Source of the DNA: CAZDDB01 sp963843285
GTDB lineage: Bacteria > Acidobacteriota > HRBIN11 > JAKEFK01
Assembly: GCA_963843285.1 (NCBI GenBank)
Contig: CAWJJO010000021.1
Coordinates: 1-34,034 of the forward strand
Direction of reading: 5' to 3'
Length of the DNA: 34,034 nt
The notes beneath the pieces were generated by a model, which saw only the letters and a list, made by a program, of their open reading frames with translations, ran no database searches and was not told the origin of the DNA. The position numbers and the translations under genes were made by a program. Of this stretch, positions 1 to 7,399 are shown piece by piece. Position 1 is the first letter of the stretch. Every line of letters begins with the position of its first letter.

Positions 1-7
1 GTTCGGC
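1..7 (-). other. Putative attC R'' core box cut by the window edge
   Basis: Read on the minus strand, the bases after the DUF4440 gene end in GCCGAAC exactly at the window edge. This resembles the RYYYAAC box that opens an integron attC site, with a G in the fourth position. It is the exact complement of GTTCGGC at 543-537, where the same gene's cassette would begin. The rest of the site lies outside the window, so the call depends on the integrase next door and on the pairing of the two boxes. Seven bases alone could match by chance. Confidence 0.35.
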
Positions 8-41
8 GCGCTTCGCGACGATCACGGCTGGTAATCCACTA

Positions 42-506
42 TCACTGCGCAATCAGTGGAGAGTAATGGTTGGCAACCAGCCGCCAGCGCCCGACCTGTT
101 TTATCCATACTCTGGTAAAACGATTGTCACGGGGAACAGCTTTCCCTTTGTCTTGCCCAATCATGGTTGAGAGGCCAGTCTCCACGGCTGTATTGCCGTA
201 GACCCGCACTCGAACGTCCTCGGTGGTAATAGACTGAAATTTCAAATCACCCGACGTGAAATCTGAAATAACCTGCGGCTTGGTTCTCACGGTGCCGCTT
301 GGTCCTATGCCGATAAAATCATCGGCGTAGATGCGGTTAAGGGCCACCGCATTAGCACCGATCTGCGCTTGAATGCGTTCATGATCCAGTTGTCTTATGA
401 CCTGCTCAACGCTCCTGTTCTGATTTGTTTGCGCACTTTGCTCTTGCGCGAGGGCGATAGAGGCGGTTGTGAAGATTAGAACACTTATTACGAGTGTCTT
501 TCTCAT
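42..506 (-). CDS. Secreted SnoaL/DUF4440 (NTF2-like) protein, possible integron cassette gene
   Basis: This encodes a protein of about 154 residues starting MRKTLVISVL. Residues 1-20 form a signal peptide with likely cleavage after ALA. The mature part has the DUF4440/SnoaL-like pattern: an N-terminal helix (VEQVIRQLDHER), then YADDFIGIGPSG, and a C-terminal strand ending in WRLVANHYSPL. NTF2-like folds of this kind bind small molecules or have unassigned enzyme activity; no substrate can be read here. The ATG at 506 was chosen over upstream starts because GGAAGGAC precedes it and a clean signal peptide follows. The gene is divergent from the integron integrase, its start lies 31 bases inside the putative recombination junction, and its stop lies 35 bases before the putative attC box. 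That is the geometry of a first gene cassette. Confidence 0.8.
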   Translation of the reverse strand: MRKTLVISVLIFTTASIALAQEQSAQTNQNRSVEQVIRQLDHERIQAQIGANAVALNRIYADDFIGIGPSGTVRTKPQVISDFTSGDLKFQSITTEDVRVRVYGNTAVETGLSTMIGQDKGKAVPRDNRFTRVWIKQVGRWRLVANHYSPLIAQ

Positions 507-530
507 ATTGTCCTTCCGAGTAATGGTCTC

Positions 531-549
531 CTTAGCGCCGAACGCTAAG
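531..549 (-). other. Putative integron recombination core (attI/cassette junction)
   Basis: A perfect 7-base inverted repeat CTTAGCG-N5-CGCTAAG encloses, on the minus strand, GTTCGGC, close to the GTTRRRY core at which integron integrases cut. It lies between the integrase start and the divergent DUF4440 gene, where attI and the first cassette boundary would be. Its core is the complement of the GCCGAAC box at the window edge. The fourth base deviates from consensus, so this is a candidate only. Confidence 0.4.
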
Positions 550-555
550 TCGGAC

Positions 556-590
556 CCCGAAAAAGGGTTTCTAAAATAACCCTTTTCGGG
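556..590. repeat. Inverted repeat upstream of the integrase gene
   Basis: The arm CCCGAAAAAGGGTT (556-569) pairs with AACCCTTTTCGGG (578-590) around an 8-base loop with one bulged A. A third copy of the arm, AACCCTTTTTCGG, lies at 663-675 and runs into the Shine-Dalgarno sequence of the integrase gene. The three copies may be integrase or regulator binding sites in the attI/promoter region, or a hairpin controlling intI expression. No LexA box was recognised. Confidence 0.5.
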
Positions 591-682
591 AGTATACTGG
601 GGGACAGGCGGGGAAGCAACTGATTGCATCCGCACCATTTGCCACAGAACGAGTAAAATAAAAACCCTTTTTCGGAGGAAAT

Positions 683-1675
683 ATGTGGCAAACACCTCAG
701 CTTACCCAGATCGAAGTCCAAAGAATACTCACGAAAGTTCGTGAAGTTCTGCGGGTGAAACACTACAGCATCCGGACCGAAGAATCGTACATCCGCTGGA
801 TTCAGTACTACCTGAGATTTCATCAAAATCAAAATCCAACCAGGATGGGAAAACCAGAAGCGGGCAAGTTTCTTACCCACCTGGCGGTGCAACGAAACGT
901 GGCCGCATCTACACAGAATCAGGCCTTGAGCGCCATCCTGTTTCTGTACAGAGAAGTCTTGGAACAACCTCTGGAATGGCTGGATAATATCGAGCATGCA
1001 AAAAGACCGGCCAGAATTCCAGTCGTGTTCACCCGAACAGAAATCAAAGCGATCCTGCAACAACTGGAAGGAACAAAATGGATCATGGCAAACCTCCTTT
1101 ACGGATCGGGCCTCCGTTTGATGGAATGTATCAGGCTGCGCGTTAAAGACCTGGATTTCGGGTTCAAACAGATCCTTGTCCGCGACGGCAAAGGAAGCAA
1201 GGATCGAATTACGATGCTTCCCGAATCTCTCGTCAAACCGCTCAAAGAACACCTGATTCGCGTGAAAACACTTCATGATGCCGACCTCCACGAAGGATAC
1301 GGTGCAGTTTATATGCCCGATGCCCTCGATCGAAAATATCCGAATGCATCGCGACTCTGGGCTTGGCAGTATGTGTTTCCTTCCTCAAAACTTTCGATCG
1401 ACCCGCGATCTAAACGCCAGCAAAGACATCATGTGGATGAGAACGTATTGCAACGAGCGGTTCAGGAAGCCATCCGTCGCGCGGGAATCCACAAACCCGG
1501 AAGCTGCCATACTCTGCGACATAGTTTTGCCACTCACCTGCTCGAAGATGGCTACGATATCCGAACTGTTCAAGAATTGTTGGGCCACAAAGATGTCGAG
1601 ACTACAATGATCTATACGCATGTACTTCAAAAAGGAGCAAGAGCTGTGCGTAGTCCTTCCGATGCGCTGGACTGA
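683..1675 (+). CDS. intI: Integron integrase (IntI-type tyrosine recombinase)
   Basis: This 330-residue tyrosine recombinase catalyses site-specific strand exchange between attI and attC sites. Residues 14-100 form the SAM-like core-binding domain. The catalytic domain holds R145 (GSGLRLME), H276-TL-R279-H, H302 (LLGHKDV) and the nucleophile Y311 (MIYTH). The extra segment that separates IntI from XerC/D is present at about residues 203-250 (HEGYGAVYMPDAL, KLSIDPRS, RRHHVDE-like). The C-terminus resembles the usual RSPLD ending (VRSPSDALD). Its length is normal for the family. The ATG at 683 follows GGAGG at 674-678. It is divergent from the DUF4440 gene, as intI usually is from its cassette array, and all catalytic residues are intact. 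The similarity is to chromosomal or environmental integrons; a match to class 1-3 integrases cannot be judged by eye. Confidence 0.93.
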   Translation: MWQTPQLTQIEVQRILTKVREVLRVKHYSIRTEESYIRWIQYYLRFHQNQNPTRMGKPEAGKFLTHLAVQRNVAASTQNQALSAILFLYREVLEQPLEWLDNIEHAKRPARIPVVFTRTEIKAILQQLEGTKWIMANLLYGSGLRLMECIRLRVKDLDFGFKQILVRDGKGSKDRITMLPESLVKPLKEHLIRVKTLHDADLHEGYGAVYMPDALDRKYPNASRLWAWQYVFPSSKLSIDPRSKRQQRHHVDENVLQRAVQEAIRRAGIHKPGSCHTLRHSFATHLLEDGYDIRTVQELLGHKDVETTMIYTHVLQKGARAVRSPSDALD

Positions 1676-1774
1676 TTCCCACTTCGTATAACTTTGTGGT
1701 TGCTCCCGTTGCCCCTGTCCTGGAACACTTTTGGTGATAGCATCGTATGGAATGTGTTATCCAAAGAGGGGATG

Positions 1775-2644
1775 ATGCTGCAAATTCAATCTGTTTCCAA
1801 GAAGTTCTCATCAGGCAATTACGGAGTCCGCGATTTTTCGCTGAATCTAAAAGGTGGTGTGCTCGGCTTGCTCGGTCCAAACGGCGCCGGCAAAACAACA
1901 TTGATGCAAATGATCGCTACCATCACAAAGCCGACCGCCGGTACAATTCTATTTGATGGAGATGATATCGCGCGCAATCCGGAACCGCTCCGGAAACGCC
2001 TGGGCTATCTCCCGCAGGATTTTGGCGTCTACGATAACCTGACCGCACAGGAATTCCTCAACTACTTCGCGTCACTCAAAGGTGTTCATAGTAAAACGCG
2101 AGTGATGGAAATGCTGGAACTCGTAAATCTTCATACGGTTGCAAAACGCACAGTCGGCGGATTTTCAGGCGGCATGAAACAACGACTCGGGATCGCCCAG
2201 GCCTTAATCAACAATCCGGACCTGGTAATCGTCGACGAACCAACCGCAGGCCTGGATCCCGAAGAACGCGTCCGATTCCGCAACATACTCTCCGATATAG
2301 GATTCGGGAAGATGGTCATTCTCTCCACCCACATCGTTTCCGATATCGAATCAATCGCAACCGAAATTGCGATGCTCAAACACGGATCTCTCGCCGCATT
2401 TGCAACACCGGAAGTCCTGCTTCAAGCGGCAACCGGCAGCGTCTGGGAAGCAGTGATTTCCTCCGAAACGTTCGAACAGATCCGCTCCACGCAAAAAATC
2501 TCAGGCGCGATACGTAAACCGGATGGAGTCCACGTCCGTATCGTGAATCCCGACAAACCCTCCGTAGATGCCCGCGCCGTGGAACCTGATCTGGAAGACG
2601 CATTTCTGTTTTGCATGAATTTCCAAACCGTCAAGGCAGCATAA
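1775..2644 (+). CDS. ABC transporter ATP-binding protein (ABC-2 exporter family)
   Basis: This 289-residue ATPase has a Walker A GPNGAGKTT near residue 34, a Q-loop YLPQDFG, the signature FSGGMKQR, a Walker B LVIVDEPTAGLD and an H-loop STHIVSD. The C-terminal 80 residues form the short accessory region usual in ABC-2 exporters. The start is either the ATG at 1772 or the one at 1775. I chose 1775 because the GAGGGG at 1766-1771 then has better spacing; the frame is open upstream to 1694 but without family-like sequence. It powers the permease encoded next, whose GTG start lies one base after this stop, so the two are co-transcribed. The substrate is unknown; relatives export peptides, lipids or drugs. 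Confidence 0.9.
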   Translation: MLQIQSVSKKFSSGNYGVRDFSLNLKGGVLGLLGPNGAGKTTLMQMIATITKPTAGTILFDGDDIARNPEPLRKRLGYLPQDFGVYDNLTAQEFLNYFASLKGVHSKTRVMEMLELVNLHTVAKRTVGGFSGGMKQRLGIAQALINNPDLVIVDEPTAGLDPEERVRFRNILSDIGFGKMVILSTHIVSDIESIATEIAMLKHGSLAAFATPEVLLQAATGSVWEAVISSETFEQIRSTQKISGAIRKPDGVHVRIVNPDKPSVDARAVEPDLEDAFLFCMNFQTVKAA

Positions 2645-2645
2645 C

Positions 2646-3401
2646 GTGAACGAAAGCTTCTCCCGTATCGCAGCGATCGTCAAAACGGATTTCTGGATCC
2701 GCTTCCGGCGCCTCTCCACAGTGGTTATCTTTCTGGGATTGTCCATTGGAGCCTACCTGTGGATCCCCGATGTTTCCACTGGAAGGGCCCTGCTTCAGGT
2801 GGACGAACGCAGGGCAATCTACAACTCCGCGGCGCTGGGTCTGGCCACCGCTTCGCTTTGCACGATTCTGCTGGGACTGGTCGCTTACTACATGGTTAGT
2901 AGCTCGATCCGTCGCGATGTTGTTTCGCGCACTGGGTTTATCATCGCATCCACACCTGTTCGTAATTTTGAATATCTTACCGGCAAGTTCCTGGGGAATG
3001 TTGTCTATCTTTCAGCGCTCGTAACCGGATTTATGCTCAGCTCCATGGTGATGCAGCTTGTGCGCGGAGAAGCGCCCCTGCAGCCGCTTGTATTTCTCTA
3101 TCATTACCTCATTCTTGTGCCGCCTATGATCGTGTCGGTTTCCGTCCTCGCAGTCGTATTTGAATGTATTCCGTTCCTGTCCGGAAAATTCGGCGATGTG
3201 GCTTATTTCTTCGTCTGGATGCTTGCATTGGTTCTCATTGCGGAATCCTCTAAAACCGCCGGAAAGCCGAACTGGGCTTCCTATTTTGATATTTCCGGCC
3301 TCGGCATGATTATGTCGCAGGTTCAAGGAGACGACTCATTCCGATGCTCTTTCCATCGGTTCCAGCAGTTACGATCAGACGAAACCGCCGATTGTGTTTG
3401 A
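2646..3401 (+). CDS. ABC-2 type permease, N-terminal part (frameshifted)
   Basis: This is the N-terminal half of the membrane subunit that pairs with the preceding ATPase. It starts with GTG one base after the ATPase stop. Hydrophobic segments lie at about residues 24-42, 62-86, 112-136, 148-175 and 188-202. The natural sequence runs to about residue 228 (MIMSQVQ). After that the reading becomes unlike the family (FRCSFHRFQQLRSD) and stops. The other frame continues with HSDALSIGSSSYDQ and then enters the next ORF without a break. One added or lost base near 3325-3340 explains this. The intact protein would be about 527 residues. Sequencing error and true mutation cannot be told apart here. 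Confidence 0.8.
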   Translation: MNESFSRIAAIVKTDFWIRFRRLSTVVIFLGLSIGAYLWIPDVSTGRALLQVDERRAIYNSAALGLATASLCTILLGLVAYYMVSSSIRRDVVSRTGFIIASTPVRNFEYLTGKFLGNVVYLSALVTGFMLSSMVMQLVRGEAPLQPLVFLYHYLILVPPMIVSVSVLAVVFECIPFLSGKFGDVAYFFVWMLALVLIAESSKTAGKPNWASYFDISGLGMIMSQVQGDDSFRCSFHRFQQLRSDETADCV

Positions 3402-4230
3402 AGGACTACACCTGTCGCGCGGCTGGCTGCTGCCGCGGCTCGGCTCCACCTTGATCTGGATCCCGTTGCTGTCCATCGCCTATCTGTTCTTTCACCGTTT
3501 CAATCCGGCAAAACTGAAAGCTTCTTCCCAAAAAGCAAAACATCATTTACTCGCCCGCATCAACGGATGGTTGAAACCGCTCACATCCTGGATCTTTTCC
3601 TTCGGCAGCGGAAGCAGCGCGACAAATGTTTCCTTTTCGCGTTCTGTGTTTTCCGAAATGAGAGTGGTGTTTCAACTTTCACCCGTATCTGTGTTCGGTG
3701 TCCTCGGCTTCGGTGTTGCAGCGCTACTGACGCCTGTTGCGAGCATGCAAAAGGGATTGCTTCCGGCGCTTTTTGCGGTGCTCGCGATTGTGCTCGCGGA
3801 TATTTCGACACGCGAGTCGAGCGCCGGAACCACAGACATCATCTATGCGGCTCCTTATTTAAAGCCCGATTATGTTGTCTGGAAGTTTGCCGCAGCAACA
3901 CTGGTGACGCTCAGTTTCACCGCGATTCCATTTGTGAAGCTTCTGCTTTCCGCCCCCGGTGCCGCGGCATCCCTGATCGTTGGATCAATCCTCGTTGCAG
4001 CCGCCGCTACTTCGCTTGGTGTTATGAGTTCCAATCCGAAAACGTTCATCGTAGTTTTCTTGATGTTCTGGTATCTGGCGCTCAATGACGGCGGAAAAAC
4101 CTCAACGTTTGATTTTGCCGGCTGGTACGGCACCGCGACCATGAGTGTCCGGTTCCTGTATGCGATGACAGCCGTAACGATGCTCGCCGCAGCCCACGCC
4201 GTGTACCGATTTCAGCAAAGAAGGATTTAA
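3394..4230 (+). CDS. ABC-2 type permease, C-terminal part (frameshifted)
   Basis: This is the continuation of the permease in the shifted frame. The GTG at 3394 is only an apparent start; the same frame reads back to about 3334 through family-like sequence. It contains a membrane segment near LGSTLIWIPLLSIAYLFF, a cytoplasmic linker rich in Lys and Ser, and then five to six more hydrophobic segments. The latter half begins with MRVVFQLSPVSVFGVLGFG, which mirrors the second membrane bundle of large ABC-2 permeases. An acacgg-type intergenic repeat follows directly after the stop. If the break is real, the exporter is probably dead; if it is an error, this is one ordinary permease gene from 2646 to 4230. 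Confidence 0.78.
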   Translation: MFEGLHLSRGWLLPRLGSTLIWIPLLSIAYLFFHRFNPAKLKASSQKAKHHLLARINGWLKPLTSWIFSFGSGSSATNVSFSRSVFSEMRVVFQLSPVSVFGVLGFGVAALLTPVASMQKGLLPALFAVLAIVLADISTRESSAGTTDIIYAAPYLKPDYVVWKFAAATLVTLSFTAIPFVKLLLSAPGAAASLIVGSILVAAAATSLGVMSSNPKTFIVVFLMFWYLALNDGGKTSTFDFAGWYGTATMSVRFLYAMTAVTMLAAAHAVYRFQQRRI

Positions 4231-4343
4231 ACACGGAGGCACAAAAACACGGAGTGTAAGAAAGGCAGCCGTCGGCGGCTGCACTTGGCGCTCTTGGCGG
4301 TCTTGGCGGTTCAGATCCTTTCCGTGCTTCCGTGTTTCCGTGC
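4231..4343. repeat. Dispersed acacgg/ccgtgt inverted repeat, copy 1
   Basis: Starting at the permease stop codon, acacggaggcac and aaacacggagtgtaagaaag face tccgtgcttccgtgtttccgtgc at 4320-4343, giving an imperfect hairpin. The middle holds a cggc-rich stretch and tandem cttggcgg units. Close relatives lie at 21540-21712 and 33631-33694. It may act as a transcription terminator between two plus-strand genes. Confidence 0.65.
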
Positions 4344-4411
4344 TTAATAATCCTTTTCCGTGGTGAATTTGTACGGGCGTGCTATCATGATCAGTTCTGA
4401 GGGGACTGAAG

Positions 4412-7324
4412 ATGGATCCATACGTTCGCGTACTGCTGGTAGAGCAGGAACCGGACACAATCTCCTTAATTTCACTTCTGTTGTCTGAAATCAAAGAATG
4501 CCGCCTGGAAATTTCCCTTTCCGGCGAAGAAGCTCTTCTGAAAATTCCGGATTTTGATCCCGATCTTGTATTGTTTGCACACGGTCTATTTGGCAAAAAC
4601 GGACGGGAAGTGATTGCCGAAATTCGTCGTGATCATTCGAGTGTATATCTGATCGTTTCGCTGCCCGTTTCCTCGAATCCGGAAGTCAATGAATTCATGA
4701 TGGCAGGCGCAAACGATTGCGTTCTGAAAGATAAGAACTACGTCCCCAATCTCGTTCTGGCTGCGAAGAAAGCATTGATCCGCATTGCGGAACGCCGTGA
4801 ATTTTCACTCCCGCCTCTGAATCGCGCCGAACAGATTGCCATGGATGAAAACCTTCCTGATATCGTTTTTAAGCTGGATAAATCGGGCAAGATTCTGTAC
4901 GCCAATCGCGTGATCACCGATATTCTCGGCTTCGATCAGAAAGAAATTGTAGCCAAGTCTTTTGCCGATTTAGTCGTTGGTGTCGAAAGCCGCAGACGTT
5001 TTGAAGATTACGTGGCCAGAGTCGAATCTCAAACCGGCTTTCGCGGTCTGATCTGGGTCAAAGGTAAATCCGGCCTCGAGCAAGATTTTCAGATCAACTG
5101 CAGCCTGGAAGAAAACGGAATCTACGGAGTGTTGCGCCAGGCCGATCTGGTGGAATCTTCAGATGATCCATTTCGCAGCAGGGACCGTGTCGACGGCGTA
5201 CCTCCCGTCATCGAAGAGATGCCGCTGCGCATCGGACCTTACCGCATTATCACTCTGTTGGGGGCCGGGTCCATGGGACGCGTGTATCAGGGATTCGATG
5301 AACAACTCGAACGTTTCGTGGCCATCAAGATTTTGAGCACAGGCCGCATCTCGGATAAAGACTATTTCGATCGCTTTCACCGCGAGGCAAAATTGCTTGC
5401 CAGTATTACCCATCCGAATATCGCGCTGATCTATTATTTCGGAAGCCTGGAAGGGCTTCCATACTTTTGTATGGAGTATATGGCGGGCGGTTCCCTGGAA
5501 AATATGTTGCAACAGAAGACTGTGTTTGATCCGGAAGCTGCCCTCTCCTATACCATGCAGGTGGCCATCGGTTTGAACAAAGCCCTGGAAAAAGGGGTAG
5601 TCCATCTGGATATCAAGCCATCCAACCTGATGCTTGCAGAAGGGGATCGCGTCAAGATTGTGGACTTCGGACTGGCGCGCACGAGTCGCGAACTCGAACG
5701 GATTTCTACGAATATTGTAGGAACACCGCTTTACATCGCGCCCGAGCAGATCCAGGGAGGATTGGCGGACTTTCGTTCGGATGTTTATTCGCTCGGGATG
5801 ACATTCTTTGAGATGTTATATGGCTTTGTGCCGCATTCGGGGAAGACCCTCCCCGAAATTTTTCGTAGCCGCCTACACGAGGAACTGCCGGCGCGCGAGA
5901 CTCTCAGCCAGGATGTCCCGGTTCAGTTATATGACATTGCATTCCGGATGACTTCAATCGATCCGGCGAAACGTCCTGCGAGCTATTCCGATCTGATCGA
6001 GGACCTCGAGCTGGCGCGTCGCTCCATGCTTCAAAAAGAAGTCGTCGTGGAGATCCCTGCGCCTCCGCAAGGCTCGTCCGTTTACATGAGGGGCCTGCTT
6101 TATGACCGTTCCTTTGCCGAAATTCTGGGTGAAATTGCAAGAAAGGACCTGTCCGGAAAACTTACGCTGAGCTGGATCGATCTGCACAAGACGATCCACT
6201 TCAAGTCTGGAAATATTATTGCGGTGTTGTCCAATCAGGAAGGGGAAAGCTTTCTAGATCTCTTGCTCCAACAGCATCAATTGACCGGCGAAAAGGCAAG
6301 AAGAATCCAGGGAGATTCGTCGGACCTGTTTCTCGGTTATTCCTCTGCGATGCAGGAAGTCAGCCATGATGTTCGCGAAAAAATGTCGGGAGAGATGCAG
6401 GATCTGGCCTGGCGCATCCTGCAGGGGCTTTTTTCCTGGGTGGTCGGAGAATACTTTTTCGAATTGGGGGAATTTTCGGCGCAGGGCTCACTGCAAATTT
6501 CCGCCGGTGAAGCGCTTGTACGCGCGGTGAAAAGCTGGGTGGATTACGGTACAGTACAGCGCCGCTTTCTGGGAGGCTCCTGCCGCATCGATCTGAATGA
6601 TGATTTTCAAAATCTTCTTTCTCATATCAAGATCGCCCCGGCCGATGCCTTTATGCTCTTTCGGTTCGAGAAACGCATTCTATTTCGGGAATTGTTCGAT
6701 CTTTCCGGAATTTCGGAAGAAGAATTTTTCCGACTGATTTATTTGTTTGTTTGTGTCGGAATCGTGGATATCCACCCCGTCGCCGCGACAAAACCGCCGG
6801 CACGCAAACTGCCCAAGCCGGAATACGTAGCGCCCAAAGCCCCTGAACCGGCGGTACCGTCACCACTACCACCGGCTCCTCGCCCGCAGTTACAGGAAAG
6901 CGCTACACGCGATCCCCTTCCCAGGGATGTTACTGAACCGTTACAGACCGGGCGCCCGCGAGAGGATCTTGGTCTTTACTATTATCAGTGCGCCGTGAAA
7001 AGCTCGGAAGAAAAGAATTATTGGGCTGCCGTGGAATACTGTAGAAAAGCGCTTACGTACCGCCAGGAAGTCAGGATTTACAGGCTGATGGGTGTGGCGC
7101 TCGCCACCCATCCCGCTTTTCGTCATGAAGCGATGGATGCATACAAAAAGGCGCTCGAAATCGATCCCGGCAATCTGGCAACCGAACGCGAAATCGCCGA
7201 GCTTTACTTCTTGACCGGCAACTTCGCGCTTGCCCGGTCCCGCTATCAGGCGGTCCTGGACCGCAATCCGCACGACGAACGCGCAATCCGGCGATTGGAA
7301 GAAATTCAGAAAAAGAAAAAATGA
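4412..7324 (+). CDS. Pseudo-receiver / PAS / Ser-Thr kinase / DUF4388 / TPR signalling protein
   Basis: This 970-residue cytoplasmic protein has five parts. Residues 5-125 form a response-regulator receiver fold, but the phosphoacceptor position is Ala56 (DLVLFAHGL, normally an Asp), so it should not be phosphorylated in the usual way. Residues 147-245 are a PAS domain (DIVFKLDKSGKILYANR). Residues 271-536 are a Hanks-type kinase with GAGSMGRVY, the ATP-binding K306, catalytic HLD with D400, K402, N405, DFG at 418-420 and an APE-type GTPLYIAPEQ. The residue before D400 is Leu, not Arg, so it is a non-RD kinase. Residues 559-720 resemble DUF4388/PATAN. A Pro-rich linker (793-846) leads to TPR-like repeats (850-970). 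GAGGGG precedes the ATG. It probably senses a signal through PAS and phosphorylates proteins recruited by the TPRs. Targets are unknown. Confidence 0.92.
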   Translation: MDPYVRVLLVEQEPDTISLISLLLSEIKECRLEISLSGEEALLKIPDFDPDLVLFAHGLFGKNGREVIAEIRRDHSSVYLIVSLPVSSNPEVNEFMMAGANDCVLKDKNYVPNLVLAAKKALIRIAERREFSLPPLNRAEQIAMDENLPDIVFKLDKSGKILYANRVITDILGFDQKEIVAKSFADLVVGVESRRRFEDYVARVESQTGFRGLIWVKGKSGLEQDFQINCSLEENGIYGVLRQADLVESSDDPFRSRDRVDGVPPVIEEMPLRIGPYRIITLLGAGSMGRVYQGFDEQLERFVAIKILSTGRISDKDYFDRFHREAKLLASITHPNIALIYYFGSLEGLPYFCMEYMAGGSLENMLQQKTVFDPEAALSYTMQVAIGLNKALEKGVVHLDIKPSNLMLAEGDRVKIVDFGLARTSRELERISTNIVGTPLYIAPEQIQGGLADFRSDVYSLGMTFFEMLYGFVPHSGKTLPEIFRSRLHEELPARETLSQDVPVQLYDIAFRMTSIDPAKRPASYSDLIEDLELARRSMLQKEVVVEIPAPPQGSSVYMRGLLYDRSFAEILGEIARKDLSGKLTLSWIDLHKTIHFKSGNIIAVLSNQEGESFLDLLLQQHQLTGEKARRIQGDSSDLFLGYSSAMQEVSHDVREKMSGEMQDLAWRILQGLFSWVVGEYFFELGEFSAQGSLQISAGEALVRAVKSWVDYGTVQRRFLGGSCRIDLNDDFQNLLSHIKIAPADAFMLFRFEKRILFRELFDLSGISEEEFFRLIYLFVCVGIVDIHPVAATKPPARKLPKPEYVAPKAPEPAVPSPLPPAPRPQLQESATRDPLPRDVTEPLQTGRPREDLGLYYYQCAVKSSEEKNYWAAVEYCRKALTYRQEVRIYRLMGVALATHPAFRHEAMDAYKKALEIDPGNLATEREIAELYFLTGNFALARSRYQAVLDRNPHDERAIRRLEEIQKKKK

Positions 7325-7327
7325 ATG

Positions 7328-7394
7328 CTGGAGCGCAGGCGTTTGGAGCGCAGGCTTCCAGCCTGCATTATGGGCCGCAGGCATCTTGCCTGCC
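7328..7394. repeat. Dispersed GGAGCGCAGGC palindrome, copy 1
   Basis: Two GGAGCGCAGGC units are followed by TTCCAGCCTGC and GCCGCAGGCATCTTGCCTGC, so GCAGGC/GCCTGC pairs form nested short hairpins. It fills the gap between the convergent kinase and aldehyde dehydrogenase genes and could terminate both. Related copies are at 10366-10435, 19066-19113, 26266-26339 and 31259-31284. Confidence 0.7.
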
Positions 7395-7399
7395 GATCT

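Noticed and set aside
545..1291. 248-residue open frame on the minus strand across the integrase gene
   Set aside because: It is antisense to a complete integron integrase, has no family features and is rich in Phe and Cys as expected of a shadow frame.
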